Shown in pieces: positions 12,984-26,560 of a stretch of DNA of 64,000 bases. Numbering within the stretch: the first letter of the stretch is position 1; every line of letters starts with the position of its first letter. Under the pieces are notes generated by a model that searched no databases, was not told the DNA's origin, and saw only the letters and a program-made list of their open reading frames with translations. The stretch is taken from the NCBI GenBank assembly GCA_003508835.1, contig PUFA01000542.1, forward strand, positions 141,674-205,673, given 5' to 3'. The DNA comes from Eonycteris spelaea. Its lineage: Eukaryota; Chordata; Mammalia; Chiroptera; Pteropodidae. The translations under genes were made by a program, and so were the position numbers.

Positions 12984-13219
12984 CTATTAGAAAGAGGTCA
13001 GTAAATTTGTTCAACATTGACTTCCACGTGTTTATTCATAGTTTTTGAGTGTTTTATAATTAGATTCCAGAGATATGTCTATAGGCTTTTTATCCAGCTG
13101 TGGGATTTTGCACATCTGCTAATGCATCATGTAAAACTGTTCTGTAGTTAACGATGTTGATATTAATTTTAGTATCAACTGCAAAAATAAAATATTTCTT
13201 CTCTTTTGAAAATAAAATA

Positions 13220-14500
13220 TTTAAAAGTCATATTTAATTATGTGTGTTGGGTATCTGTCAATATATACCCCAAATACCTACCACATTGACTATATTATTT
13301 AGTCATCTATAACATAACTTATTTTTCATCCAAATTTTCTGTCCTGTATTGAAGAGCAGTCTATTAAAATCACCTTTTATTGATGTGTTACTATCTGTTT
13401 CTTCTTGCACATTGTATAATTTTTATATTACATATATAACCACTGTTATTTACTGGATAGATTCATATTGGTCTTTGTGGTTACATTTGGATTTTAGCAT
13501 TATAAAGCTTCTTCTGTTCCTTCATTTACTGTCAAGAGGAATACCTGTTTGCCAAGTATCAGAATCGCAGCCCTTGCTTTCTTATTGCTCCCATTTGCCT
13601 TGTAAATCTTTGGTTATCACTTTACTCTTAGCATTTTATTGTTTTTCTGAGTTCTATTAATTCCTCCTTCACTTCAACTTTTTTTTCCCTTTGCATTTCT
13701 GTTTTTCTTTTTTAAGACTATGATCCTATCTAATTTAATTTGTGTTATCGTACTACAATTTTCTTCAGCTTTATGCTTGTTTCCTCTTACAGGTGGATTA
13801 CTTTTCGTAGTTAGAAAATATTCTGTTCACCTTCTTGAATTGTTGAAAAGGTTTTGTATAGATGTGGTCTGTTTCTTCTCTTTTCTTTTATTTCTTTTCT
13901 ATTTCTATTTAGTGTATGGTCAAGATTCCTAGTTAGAGCTTCCTCTTCTGTCAGTTCTGCCCTATTCTGCACGGTTTCCTTCATAAATGGTGCTGATATA
14001 GAGATGGGGAAGGCAAAGTCATGTCTTTTTCCCTTTTATTTCTTCAGGATCCTTAAACCCTCCAAATTATTTCCTGGCTTCTACACTCACATCTCTAAGA
14101 GACACCACCCCTTCTTAATTATTTGCTTCTCACACAGGAAAAAAAAAGTGCTTTTTCAAGTTTCTCACTTATTGTCTTACATTTCAAACTCTTTATCAAT
14201 GGTATGAACTATCAAGTCCCAAACTATATTAGGTATTTTGGAATTTATTGTTGCAGTTTTTATCTTCCTGGGTTGATTATGTACTTTATCTCTGTCCTCT
14301 GTTCTTTTTTTTTTTTTAATAGAATATTTTAAGGACTAATTTCCCTTCCCTGTACCATAAACATTCAGTAGTAGGCTGAAACAAAAGTTCTGTCAATGTT
14401 TTTTCTCTACTTAAAGATAATTTGAAAGTTGCCTACTCTTTGTCTCTGGAGATGCTAAAAGGGCATGGGTCTTGTGTGGTTTTATTTGCTTTCCTTATTG
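13220..14500 (-). mobile_element. Old LINE-1 fragment, antisense (tentative)
   Basis: T-rich sequence resembling antisense L1 ORF2 endonuclease text, for example 'cttgctttcttattgctccc' and 'ttttattgatgtgttac'. Plus-strand open stretches of 70-117 codons here are leucine/phenylalanine-rich by composition and look spurious. No domain is intact. Confidence 0.4.
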
Positions 14501-15384
14501 AGTTTGTAGATCTGAAGGAGAAGAGGACTATTTGGAATCAGGCAATCATCTTTGAAATATGAAACTGGAGGTTTAGCTAGTATATTTATTAAAGCACCCC
14601 TTCTTTTAGATCTTTACTCTAAAATCTATTTGATACTTTCAGCTAATAAAATCTTGTATGGAAGACTTATAAGTTCTCAGTGAATAAGCATTCTAAAATA
14701 AGCTGAAGTGAGTGTGTTCTTCATGGATACACATGCTTTATTGTAGCTCCTCTGTGTTACTTATGTGGTGTTTTAACAAATAGCTGTAGCCCATAATGGG
14801 AAAAAATGCAAGTCTAGCAATTTTATTGGTGGACCAAGTAAAAACATACAGAGAAAGAGGATCACATTAGACTTTACAATATAGGTCTTATAGTGCTAGA
14901 AGCATCTCAAACAATATGGTCCAGAAAACCTTAGCAAGTACTTAGAAAATATTGAAAGTGCTAGTTAGAACTATGTGATGTTTTATAATATTTTTTTAAA
15001 TGACAATTTTTTCATCAGTCATGAGATGAGTCCAGCCACGGCCTGTCACCATATGGACCTCTCTAAAAAGTTGCTTATGACATGGTAGCCACTGTCTCTC
15101 AACTCAAGTGATCTGAGAAAGACCAAAACAGAAGCCACTGTGTTTCATGACCTAGCCTGAAAAGTGATGTACATGACTTCTGCCATATTCCAATCATCAC
15201 ACTGACCAACCATAACAAACTGTGTTTGATTTTCTCATAAGGGTTGAATCCCATGAGGCAAGAATCATTAGGAACATGTAGGAAGCTAACTATGAGTTCC
15301 AAATGTTGGCCCCAAATGATTTATGTCCTTAAGGTAAAGTGATAGTAGGGTTTGTACCTGTATTCTTATTTTATACACTTTGAT

Positions 15385-15600
15385 GGGCATTGACAAACTA
15401 TGACCTGTGAACTAAATTTATCCCACCATCTATTTTGTAAATAAAGCTTTATTGCAATACAACTATTCCATTTATTTGTCTATCATCTATGTCTTTTTTT
15501 GAACTACTATGGCAGAGTTGAGTAGTTTCAACAGAGACTGGCCTACAAAGTTGAAAATACTTACTATTCAGTTATTTAGAGAAAATTTTCCAACCCTGAA
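15385..15600. mobile_element. hAT-type nonautonomous DNA transposon relic
   Basis: Text such as 'tttgtaaataaagctttatt', 'ggcagagttgagtag' and 'gcctacaaagttgaaaatac' is the wording of a common mammalian MER-type hAT-Charlie element. I do not name the exact subfamily. Paralogous copies are at 33830-34045 and 53080-53300. Confidence 0.6.
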
Positions 15601-16254
15601 CTATGCTATAAAGAGAAAAATTTCAAAAGGTCCAAAATTTTGGGAATTAAAAAGGAGATTTAAATGCTCTAAAGGTTTCCAGGTCTAGAAAACTGAAAAA
15701 AAATTATAAGGCTCCAATGGCCACATTTATGTAAGGCTCTGAATGAATGAAGCAGAAGAAAGAGCATTCAAATAAGCAGTTGGGGACAAAGAAACATCCA
15801 GTAACAGGCTCCCAATATTTTTCTATTTGCATAAAGACACAATTCATCTCTGGATGAAACTGCTGATATTTGTGTGATAAAACCTGGTTTCAGAAGAGCT
15901 TATGCAGAAGTTCCCTACAAATTTGGTCATTAAGCAGATCTGGAATATCTAACTGTTACTTCTAGTGTAAGTTATCGATAAACAAAATGGCCCCAGATTT
16001 CACTCAGGAATTTTGAACCTTAGACAACTTAATAAAAATAATTAGTTACTACTCTTATCACGGCCAATAGTCAAAAATGGACTCCCAGGCATCTCTAGAG
16101 ATAAACAGTGCAGCTATAAAATAACTGTCATTATTCCCTTAGAAGTCACTAAAGAAATAACTAAAAAGTAATATGCAGTATTTGGATTTAAAACAGTAAG
16201 CTATGAATAATAAATTATGAAAATAAATTATGGAGTAGCAATTACAAGTTTTTA

Positions 16255-16830
16255 GAGATATGTTGGTATGGTAGACAGAGCTCTATGATGACGCCTCAAA
16301 TTCCCATGCCCTGGTGTACACATGTATAGTCCTCTCCCCTTGAATTTGAGTGAGGTATGTGAATATGATGAGATGTTATATTGTGATTATATTACATTAG
16401 TGGCAAAGATGAGGCTATTTTTCAGATGTAATTAAGATTTCAAAAGATATTATTATGAGTGGCCCCACTTAATCAGATGAACACTTAAAAGAGACTGTAG
16501 AGGACAGAGAAAGATGAAGTCAGAGATGTTCTTCTTCTATTCTTGAAGAAGCAAGCAGCCAGGGTGTGACTGCCTATGAGGGATCCGCTTCTGGGAGCTG
16601 AGGGTATCAGTCTTACTACCACAAGGAATTAAATTCTTCCAACAGCCTGAGTGAGTTTGGAAGAGTCTCCCTGAGTTTCAGATGAGAATGCAGCTTGGCC
16701 AAGACCCTGGTTCCACCCTTGTGAGACCCTGAGCAAAGGACACAATGAAGCAATGCTGAGTTCCTGATCTATAGATACTGTGAGATAATAAATATGGGTT
16801 TTAAGCTTCTAAATTTATTATAATTTGAAA
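16255..16830 (+). mobile_element. MaLR/MLT1-like solo LTR (unit 0 copy)
   Basis: Runs from 'ggtagacagagctctatgat' to 'ctgtgagataataaatatgg', an end with a poly(A)-signal-like AATAAA typical of mammalian MaLR-type LTRs. Paralogous copies sit at the same relative place in both younger units. The family is assigned from memory of its wording and is moderately sure. Confidence 0.55.
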
Positions 16831-18235
16831 TGAAATAAGATATAATGTATATTACATACATTCAAGATAAGACATTCAGGGTAACAGAATAAAATTAAGG
16901 AAGCATAAACTGACTCTTAACAACATTATTTGTTATATTGTGTTGTTTTGGAACATTTTCTTACCCTCTTCCTTTAGTTCTACATCCAAAACTCAACTAG
17001 ATCCTTCCACGTGCATTAGCTCATTTCATAGCAAAAAGTAAAAACAAAAGAAGAAAAATAATGTGCCTTTCCCCAGGGAATATATCAGAAATCTCATGTC
17101 AGAGAGTAATCTATGTCAAAATTGTTCCCTTGAACTGTAATTGGGAGGCAACAGGAATTTTCTTCTCTCAGTGGGAACAATTTTGGCATAGATTTCTCTC
17201 TGAATTTGGACATTGGCCACCGTATTTAACACCTTCTGTTTCCATACTGTTCTTGTAACCGTAATGAAAGTACATAAGTTCTCAGAAAGAAGGCAGATCG
17301 AGCTCTAACATCATAGGTGGTGATGTGAAAAAGTAATAGTCTGAACCTATACTTGAGTGTGGCTAAATGAAAACCATTGAGATTCATCCTGGGCAAAAAT
17401 TATGAAAATAGTTCATCCATGGCTTATTCCAGAGAAAACTATTCTAAGAAGCAAAGGAACGAACAAAAAAACAAACATAAAACCCGGAGGAAATTGTCTC
17501 ATGAGAGGAGGGCAGGGAGATGAGATAGTTGAGACAGAAAACTACTGATTTTAATTATAAGCCCATCTATACTATTTTAAAATTTTAATTAAATATATAT
17601 TATTGTGAAATCACATGGAAAACAAAGTCAAAACATTTCAAACACCGAAAAATTACAATTTATGTTCTCTTAGCCCAAAGTCATTTTTCATAATATAAGT
17701 GCATTTTTCCTAAGTTAATTTTCAGATGAAAATGTGAGTTCGATGTGTATTCCGATATATTTATATTTTGAGAAATAAGAAATAAAGTTTTTTCCTGGTT
17801 CTTTATATATTGAATGTCAATATAGATTTTTAATTATTCTGATTTAATTGGAATATAAAACTAGAAAGCAAATATGTGTCAACATGAAAATTTTAAGATA
17901 TATATGCAACAGTTAAAAGAATTGAATAAGATTTTGATATCCTGAGGTCAGGAAAATCCCATCCAAGTCACAGAAATAGGACTTTATTGTGTTCTCAGAC
18001 CTTTTATGATACATTCAGAAACTCCTCAAAAAAATGAATTGCTCTCTCTCACACACACACAAAAGTGAATTGTTTATATTTTACACATAACTTTTAAGAA
18101 AAAGCTTTTTTGATCGATTAGAAATTAAGATCTTCAAAGCACTTGCAAGTGACTCTTTTATCAATCAATAAGTATAAATCAAGAAACATCTGCAGAAAAA
18201 AAAAATTCAATATTGCAAAGTTATATGGTCAGGCC

Positions 18236-18380
18236 TCGGAGTCCCTTCCCCCTCGCAGACTCCGAAACCGACCACACAGGAGCCGCGTACTTGGCCGAAG
18301 ACCTGCCGTTGTTCTGCGGCACTCAACGTGCTCCCCTGGGAAGCCAGGTGACACGCATGAGGAAACCGTCCTGTGGCTCC
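18236..18380. other. CpG-rich junction block, copy A
   Basis: About a dozen CpG dinucleotides within 150 bp in otherwise AT-rich DNA, including 'gaaaccgaccacacaggagc' and 'cctgccgttgttctgcggca'. It lies about 450 bp past the KLRD1-A stop, beyond the poly(A) signal. Open frames cross it on both strands, but no protein family is recognised. Copies at 37.84 and 57.10 kb are nearly identical although their flanks differ. Nature unknown: a fragment of an LTR or old exon, or a regulatory element. Confidence 0.75.
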
Positions 18381-18526
18381 TTCAGTTCTAAATTAAAACA
18401 TATAGGTGGATAGACATCCAGGAAGAAGTAACTCTCAGAAAAGTGAGGTAGAGATGAAACTTCCCAATGAGTATGCCATACAGAGGACTGAAATGATCTT
18501 AATATGTATTTTATGATGTAAATTAT

Positions 18527-18532
18527 TTTATT
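18527..18532 (-). promoter_or_regulatory. KLRD1: KLRD1-A poly(A) signal (AATAAA)
   Basis: AATAAA on the minus strand about 295 bp past the gene A stop. It is conserved at the same place in B (38135-38140) and C (57400-57405). Confidence 0.6.
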
Positions 18533-18824
18533 TAAATCTCTCCAGAGAAAATTCACAAGAATGTACATATGAAAAAATGTATTACATGCAATATTAAACA
18601 CATGCACTAAATCAAAATATTCATGAAGTTCTTTATCATCATGGAAGAGCACAAATTTCATCAACCTTAAAACACATGGTTTCAAATATATAAAAATCAT
18701 ATAACACACAATTTGAAACACTTTATAGGCTCTAGAAGTAGATAATTAGTACTAACGTAAGAGGTAAACATACCATTCTTATTAAAACTGGACCTCGTTG
18801 TCATCCATTCAACCCTAAGAAACA

Positions 18825-21800
18825 CTAAATAAGTTTTTTACAGATAAAAAAGTTTTTCATTCTGCAGGGTTCATCCAAAAATCTGTGCTCTGGGTAATAC
18901 CCTATGCAGTTCGTATATTTACAGTTTGAGGTAATGAAAATCTGTAATGAAAAATAAATAAGATGTTGCTGTAAGGGTAAAGGAAATGAGAATGTTTAGT
19001 GATGATGTTTCTTATTAAAAGAGAACTTTAAAACATTTAAATGAGATATTAACATATTATCATTATATTTTTTTTTTTTTCATGATTACAATTTACAAAA
19101 CTTCAGTTATTACCTCATAACCAATAACAGTGATATCAATTTTTTCCATTGTTATTAATGGTTTTAATATATAATAAACTTTACCTCTATTTTGTTTGAA
19201 GATGTATCTATAATCTAGGCTAGGAAAACAAATCAGAGCAGCAAATTTATCATTGATGATGCTGCAAATCCCATGTTTATGAAGGAAGTGAAATTCTAAG
19301 ATCACAATATACAGAAAATAAGCCCAGCATTTGAAACATGAGAAGATGCTGAGAATATTGGGCTTCCCCAGAATAAAGACAATAATGCTATCTTGTTTTT
19401 CCTGGACAGCTTCTCTGTGTGTGAGCATCTGTACACACAATACATCCAAGTGCTTGTATCAAGACAAAAAAATGGTCAAAAGCTCTTTTATGTCAAAGTA
19501 CACCAAACTCAGGTCAAAAGAGCTTTGGATCATATACATGGACATTTTAGAAGGGGTAAATTGTCTCTGTTGTATTTATTCTCTTTTAGTTTCTCATGCT
19601 ATAGACAGGTTATCTTAGCTACAGTGCTGCCAGATGTTACGGTTTTTACTCAGATCTTAGAATAACTCCTAAAGGATAAAGAAGGCCAGACTGCCAGAAA
19701 CTTACAGAGTTTGAGAGAGAGCAGAGCCATCCTCCCACAACCAGGCACTACGTTCTTTACTGTAAGAGAGTCCGATCCAGTAAAACCTTTACTGATATGG
19801 TTCAGAAATCCTGTTGGGAAACGAAGGTGAACATATTAACCTAATTTGAATCTGCTCTGAGAATATGTATTTTTAAAAGTCAGTTCCAGCATAGATTCAG
19901 ACTTTAAATTACTTAACTAAAATCATTTATCATCTAGTTTAGGAGGTAGTGTAACATACTTCCCATTTTCTCACTTATCAGGACCATTCATTTATGGAGA
20001 AAAAATGTTGCAAAATTTTTCCTTATTGAGGAATGAAAAACATTATAATAATTTTTTGTGAAAAACATTTTTTCCCACAGGAGATCAACCTCAAATTTGA
20101 TCTCAAATCAACAGATCTGAAGAATAAATTTTGGGTATATAACCTTCAACCTATACTCAAATAGCTTCTTCATGCAGCCAGAGAAATTTTTCGCCTTTTC
20201 ATAAGAATTGAATAATTTTATAATCATATTTTATATTCATTCCATATTAATCCCACAATGTGACAAAAGCCTATATAATTAAAAGAAATTATAAATTAAT
20301 TAAAACCCTAAAATATAAAGTTATTTAGTTGGTTCTTTGAATAAAAATAATGACCTAGTATTTCTTCTTTGAACTCTCTCTATAATGTCTCTTGTACTGT
20401 ATGTGAAATGTATCTTGATTTTTATCCTTGTAATACAAATCTTTGAGAAATTTTATAGGATTTATAAAGATTGTTTTAAGGCATACAAAACTAGTAGTCA
20501 TTAGTTCAAATACAACCATCTATTTCACTATCTGAATTAAGAGTGAATCAAAGTAGTAAGCATACTTAGATAGTATTTTTTCCCTAGGCCAAAAAAAAAA
20601 AAATACAAGAAACCAGAATTCAGTACATGCCAATTCATCTCCGTTTTGTAACTGGCAGTAGACTGGAATTCTGAGAAGCACAGAAATATCTGCTTTCTTC
20701 CCAAGTTTTCATTTCATTAGAAATAAAGTAACAGTTGCATTGGTACCCAATCCACATTTTTGGGCAAGAAGAGCCTAAGAGAAAAAATAAAACATGAAGA
20801 CAAAGTCTCTGATGACTTTGGAGATTTAATTTTTTAGTGCTATTTGCTCATTCAAAAATCATATTATTTTTCCCCACACATATTCTTTGAGAATGTACTA
20901 CATACACCAGAGTTCAGGGAATGTAATGAGTCACATGAACATTTTTCCTCATGGAGATTATATTCTAGAGATAGAGTCAAAATCATAAATTTTCAATAAT
21001 TTACTAATTATATTTCATGCTAAATTAGTTATGCATACCAAAAAAATCATCAGCATGTTAAACATTATGTAGCAGAGTATAGTTAAGGTGGCAGCTAGAA
21101 GAAACTTTTGAGCAACGGAGCCAAAGTTGACTTCTACTGTGTGAATGACTTTCAGCATGATGAAAGAGATATTTAAATAGAGAAAAGCATTTTAGTATAT
21201 TTTCTGAGTTGGAAAAGAATGTGGTACATTAGGAAAATTCGGATATCTGTTTTCGATATTTTATTTTCAAAATGAAGATAAAGAAAATGATTAGTGCAAT
21301 ATCCAATTATACATTTTACCAGTGATAGTGTCTTGAACATTTATTATCCTCAATGATAAGAGTAATGACATACGGTAGGTACTCAAATCTTTGCCAAATG
21401 AATGGTGCTAGAGTTATAGACTCGAATGATGCTTCTCAGGATCCGGGGGGTTGAATGGAGAGCTGTTGGTCAAAGGGTACACACTTCCAGTAGAAGAAAT
21501 AAGATCCAAGGATCTACTGCATAGCATTATGATTATAGTTAACAATATTATATACTTGCCAGTTGCTAAAAGTATAATCTTAACTGATCTCACACACACA
21601 AAAAAACACACAAAAAAGGTATACATGGGACATGACAGAGGTATTAGCTAAAGCTACGGCAGTAATTACACTGCAATATATGTGTATCAAATCAACATAC
21701 TTTACACATCAAACTACCACAGTATTTAAGTCAATTATATCTCAAAAGTGCTGAAAAAAATACTAAAAAGATATATATAAATATAGCACTATTTGGAAAA

Positions 21801-23819
21801 AGATGCATAAAGATTGGACTCCGACTGGCTTATATCGTGTAAGTTTAGAAATGCAGAAATCTCTGCACTATATTCTGAGTCATAAAATAAATAGAAGTAA
21901 AGTTAAAGAGATATGAAAGTAGGAGTTAGGAGCAATCACAAGCAGGTAATCAGGATTAGGTAATATTGTCTATAATTTATGATTTGCTACTTAATCATGA
22001 GTATACATAGGAAAAGTAAGCCTTTCATGCTAATATTTATCTTATGACTTAAATACATGAGAAGCACATCCAATGTAATTTAATAATTCATGCGTCAGAG
22101 TAAAATGAAATGAGTCTATCCTACGTTTAGTAGGTAACTCGTATTATTCTAGGTAACATTACACAATGCTTCTGTGTGAAGAAAACAAGAAACTTTCTAT
22201 TTCATCTTCCACTGACAATAAGGTTTTCCAAAGCATAAAACCTACCTTCCTGGGGTTCTAAGGTGGGTCCTGGAGATGGTGTTGGCTGAATACTTGGTTT
22301 AGGAAATACTGTAAGAAATGATTAGAAAGTTACTTAATTAGATACAGGTTATCAAATAACAAAATATTTGTAAATCTGTAAATGAAATCTTTTATATTAA
22401 ATGATTGCATCACAGTTTTGCTCTTTATATAGGCTTGCCTAGAAACACTTACAATTTTTCACCAAAATTCCCAAAGTAGCCATCAACACAAGGCACATTA
22501 CTCCTAAGAGGCCAGAAATCAACCTCCACGGGGTGGTCGGAAAACCTGGTGAGAAGAAGAGGTCGGGGAATGACTTAAACAACAAACACTAGAGTTGAAC
22601 TTTTTAAAGCAGAAACGATAGAGAGACAACCCAGAAGTTTTTTGTTTTAACAACCCAGCCATCTTGCCAAAGTAACATTAGAAAATGAAGCTGCCCCATT
22701 CAGAACTCCACCAAATACCAAAATTCTTATGAGATATACTTTACTCTTCAGTGAGCTCATTCATTACTGTCTTCTTAACTAGATCCGTCTCAGCAAAGGG
22801 ATTTAACATTTATATTTCAATTTGGCAAAGAAGCTCAGAGATCTGGAGTAAGAGAGATGATTCAGCACCAAGTTCTCTTTTATGGACTTACATAACAGAC
22901 ATTCACTTTTATTTTTCAACAAAAATCACAAGAGAGTTGTATGATTCCAGCAGGCAGATGATAAAATTTAGAATCCATGGAATGTTATTTTGTCAAAGTA
23001 TCAAAGCTAGTAAACACCCAAGTCAGAAATCAAGTGAAAGTTTGTCTAGCCTTCAGGGCTTTGTCTAACATATTCTATCATTGTCAAAATAATACCGCTT
23101 GGGAGCATGCTCTCCTGCTAATCTCAATGCATTCATTGCTCTGAGAAAGCTCAAGAGTCCATGACATTGTAGAGGTTTCACGGGGAAGAGAAGACACAGG
23201 AGCAATTGGACCTGGTGTGAGGAGATGGTCCCCAACCAACGTCTGGGTAATAGTTTGGGGAGCTGGGTCATTACTAAATTATAACATAAGCAGCCATATT
23301 TTACAAGAACATTACATTATATACCAAGTTACTAGTTTGTAGGCATTTCCCCAAAACAATTTGCATTAGCAGATTTGCATTAAATTAGCATACAAAGAAT
23401 GTTGTCATTAGCAACAGTCAATGTGTCAAACTGTTTCTGTATGTTTTGGATGTCAAACACAAACAGTAAATTTTTAATAGTCTTTTTAAATATTGTCTGA
23501 AATATTTGGCATTCTCAGAATACTCTATAGTGGAAATGTGTTGTTCCTAATTTAACTGGTAAAATCAGTTCCCATTCAGAATTCGGAGATTTCTCTTTTA
23601 GAAGCCACTCTTTAAAGCTGTTGGAAAAGCTTCACACAACTATTTCAAAGTTACAGAATGAAGAATTAGAAAATGAAGTGGAAAGTGCAGATCCATTAAG
23701 ACTAAAAATGCCCCCGCCCCCTTTTTTCTTAAAACACTTCCTGAAATAGCCATATCTAGGAGATTCCTTTCTGGTGATTTCTATTTTTATTTTATGACCG
23801 GACCTCACATACCTGCCAT
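18825..23819 (-). CDS. KLRD1: CD94-like gene A (KLRD1 copy), frame disrupted as assembled
   Basis: CD94 pairs with NKG2 chains on NK and T cells to recognise MHC-E-type ligands; it has a very short tail and no signalling motif of its own. Coding exons: E1 23813-23819 (ATG GCA G, donor GTATGT), E2 22453-22545 (membrane; WRLISGLLGVMCLVLMATLG), E3 22246-22308 (stalk; FPKPSIQPTPSPGPTLEPQE), E4 20631-20774, E5 19706-19810 (FYWIGLSYSKERSAWLWEDG), E6 18825-18941 (CIGYYPEHRFLDEPC). E1-E3 are open and in phase. E4 has one extra base (near 20654), E5 lacks two single bases near its start (around 19797 and 19804), and E6 lacks one base near 18911; these break the frame. With those corrected the length would fit the usual 179 residues. 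E4 begins SSCPKMW, so the cysteine pair before the lectin domain is missing. The E4 donor reads GCATGT. True decay and assembly error are both possible. Confidence 0.85.
21370..21770 (+). mobile_element. LINE-1 3' UTR fragment in intron 3 of KLRD1-A
   Basis: Plus-strand L1 3'-end text ('tatgattatagttaacaata', 'ttgccagttgctaaaagt', 'tcaattatatctcaaaag') between E4 and E3. The same fragment is at 41010-41390 in gene B and about 60340-60720 in gene C, so insertion predates all three copies. Confidence 0.7.
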
Positions 23820-25770
23820 GAGAAATGGTGTTCGACGTCGACGCAGAAAAGACTCGCTGCGTGCTTGCTCCAGGGGGACGTTGTCAGGTCACAGAAGTGA
23901 GCAGGAGGCTAGAAATCCAAGCAGTGCATGTGAGGAGCGTTAAAAGAAAAAGAAAAGAAAAATTAGGTTTTAAACTATGTTCTTAAATCACCTATTGGTG
24001 AGACATGAATGTATGTATGAAAGAGAAGCAGTGAAATCACTAGCTTTTAAAATGTCCTGGAACCGCAATACAGGAAATCCTCACTCTTGTAATTGTATTT
24101 GTGTAACGTGAACTCTTTGACTATCAGAAAAGGAGGTGAAAGGTTTTTTTTAATGTTTGAACATCAACATCTTTGAAAATTATTGGAACACAGAAAAATG
24201 ATATGTAAATCACACTAATTTATTTGGTGTAATAAAATTTCACACAGAACTTTTCTCTTTTATTAAAAAAAAATTTATGATTTACCTTGTGCTAAACAAG
24301 ATGAAGCACTTGGCATATATTAGCTTGTTTATTTCTGAAATGGCTTAATAATGAACATGCATAAATATACTCATTCTACTGATGAGAAAACTAAGGCAGA
24401 GCCGAATACTTGAGCAAGGTCACTATATTCAAACCCTGGTGTTCTTTCTACAGACACATGCACTATAGTTCAAATCAAGCCTGTCTCTCTGTGTGTCTGT
24501 GTGTTTTCCTAATTTTGATTTTTCAGAACAGATTGGTTGTATTTCCACCTCTTACTCTGTGCTTTCATGGCTGCCTCATTAACTCAGTGTGGAAGGCAAG
24601 GATCAAAAGGTAGAACCACAGTGACTTCCCATTACTGTTCCATGTACACACACACACAGACACACACACACTCAGCTCTATGACTACCTAGGTGGTCTAA
24701 ATCACATTAGTGAGTCCTTAAAAGCTTCCACATTATTCTCCAATGTTCCTTCCCTTTCAAGTCTTTGAAATGTGACTGCAGCCACTCTATTTCCTTATTT
24801 TTATAAATATATTAATTATATTTTTACTGTATATCTCATTCAGATAACATATTGATGGCTAAATTTACACATTTTGTTTGGAAGACAAATCTTACTAGGA
24901 AATTAAACGTGGATGGATAGGCAGAATAAAACCTTGACAGTAGGAACCTTGACCTATGATTAAGTATCTGGAAATGCAATTCGCCATTCATCAACAGAAA
25001 AGCACACACCTAAATCAGTTTTCTGTTCATTATTTATTTTTAAGCATTATAACAGTTACCATTGATGAACCTTTTTGTAAAAGACCGATTTTAACCAAAA
25101 ACAAAGAACAAGTCTCAAATTTTTTTACCATGAAGTTAAAATTTTGCATGTTTTTAATTTGTATAGTGTGCATAGAGCTGTTTTCACTGAACCATCAAAA
25201 TTAATAAAATTTAAATTCTTACCAGAGAATGTAAACATAGAAATGTATTAATCCAGGCTTCATGCAAATTCATGTTGAGGGAGGAGATGTATAAATGAAT
25301 TTTGCCCACATAAGTCTATTCATTTTAGTTTTAATGTTAGACAAAGCTGAAATAACATAAAATGCCTAATTTTTCTTATTTTCTTGCCAATGTAAAATTA
25401 TCTTAACTCAATAAAAGTTTCAGATTCTGCTTTCATCTTTAGTTTTGAAAAGATACAATTTTCTGACAGAATATATTGTTGGGGACATTATTATACTTCC
25501 AACATTGACAGGACCACCTTCATTTGGAGGTAATTCCAAGTTTTCAGAACCATATTTGATGAGACTAAAATAAACTATTGTCTTTTTTTAATCTTAATTC
25601 AATGACACAGAAATAAAATTTGTGAAAGCTGTGTTCAATTCAAGAATTCTAGGCTGAAGTCACAAATAAGAACACTGAACACACAAATATACATGCTCAC
25701 ACATAGGATACACATATATAGCTATATATACATAAAAGGTATATATACATACATAAAATATATATAATAC
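23820..25770. other. 5' flank of KLRD1-A: presumed promoter and 5' UTR region
   Basis: Upstream of the gene A start codon. No further coding exon is seen. Human KLRD1 is known to use proximal and distal promoters with untranslated first exons, so such elements would be expected here, but I cannot place a start site. Holds a short CA-rich tract at about 24644-24671. Confidence 0.4.
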
Positions 25771-25830
25771 ATGTATATATGTGTGTATGTGTATCTACAT
25801 GTATGTGTATGTGTGTGTGTATGTATGCAT
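25680..25830. repeat. Mixed AT/TG microsatellite (D1)
   Basis: Alternating TATATA and TGTGTG runs. The D2 counterpart is at about 45530-45632. Confidence 0.85.
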
Positions 25831-25839
25831 ACCTCTTTC

Positions 25840-26560
25840 TTTAATTCTTTCTGAACTGCCAACCCTGGTTGACTGGATTCCTTCTTGCGTTGTGCCAGGC
25901 TCTCTGCGACTTATCTCCACTTGGAGCAGCTGTTGTCATCTCCGCACTCCAATCTCTCGGGATATAGGTGACCGCTAGCCAATCACTGTCTCCGGCTCTG
26001 TATTTGCAGACTTTTTTCTCCTAAAACTGCCAAGGCCTTGCTACTTTCACACGCGGCACCCCAGTGTGCTCAGCAATTCAAATCCTGCATGGGCTTCGAT
26101 GAGTCAGGATTCGGCTAGTCCAGCCACCTCGTCCTAACGTCAGGCAATTCAGCACATTGGGGCTGGTCCCATTTACCAGAATCGCTGAACAGTGTCAGCT
26201 CAGTCTCCTCTTCTGGTAGCTACAACCAGAACACAGCCTTTCTTATGCTCTGCTTTCTCTTTCTTGTGTTAACACTTTCCAATCTCTATTCCAGGTACAC
26301 CACAACAAACTTTGCACTCAAAACATTTCTCAGGGTCTGTTACAGAGAGAACCCAGACTGAAATTCCACTGAAATGTTCAGATTCAATTATGTCTTGTTT
26401 TAGGGAAGTTAGGTATCCTTCCAGAAGATGCATCTTTCTCTGCAGGATCTGCATTCCCCTGGTGGCCTCTGCAGATGACCACAGTTTTTCTCCCCTCCCT
26501 ATAATTTACTATTGCCCCTTGTTCAAAGCGAGTGATGACTTCAATAAGTAGAAGATCATT
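25840..26560. other. GC-richer block upstream of KLRD1-A, unclassified (LTR-like?)
   Basis: Richer in GC and CpG than its surroundings, about 2 kb upstream of E1, with a CCAAT box ('gctagccaatcactg') near 25975. A copy lies at about 45640-46345 in D2. I do not recognise a coding exon; the short open stretches change between copies. It could be an old LTR or a distal promoter region. Confidence 0.4.

Larger units (their letters stand above)
14900..18220. repeat. Older partial copy of the KLRD1 tandem unit
   Basis: The same series of landmarks seen at 33.3-37.84 kb and 52.6-57.1 kb occurs here in order, but clearly more diverged: an old interspersed repeat (about 15.0-15.35 kb), a hAT-like element (15.39-15.60 kb), a solo LTR-like element (16.26-16.83 kb), and an AT-rich tail ending at the CpG block. 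It lacks the LTR found at 34.8/54.0 kb in the younger units. I infer the end of an ancestral unit that was not homogenised. Confidence 0.7.

Noticed and set aside
13349..14332. A membrane-protein gene from hydrophobic plus-strand open stretches
   Set aside because: Leucine and phenylalanine richness comes from T-rich antisense L1-like sequence; no start context, exon structure or domain.
18143..18721. Several overlapping open frames across the CpG-rich block near gene A
   Set aside because: They change length and frame in copies B and C, have no recognisable domain and overlap the KLRD1 3' UTR.
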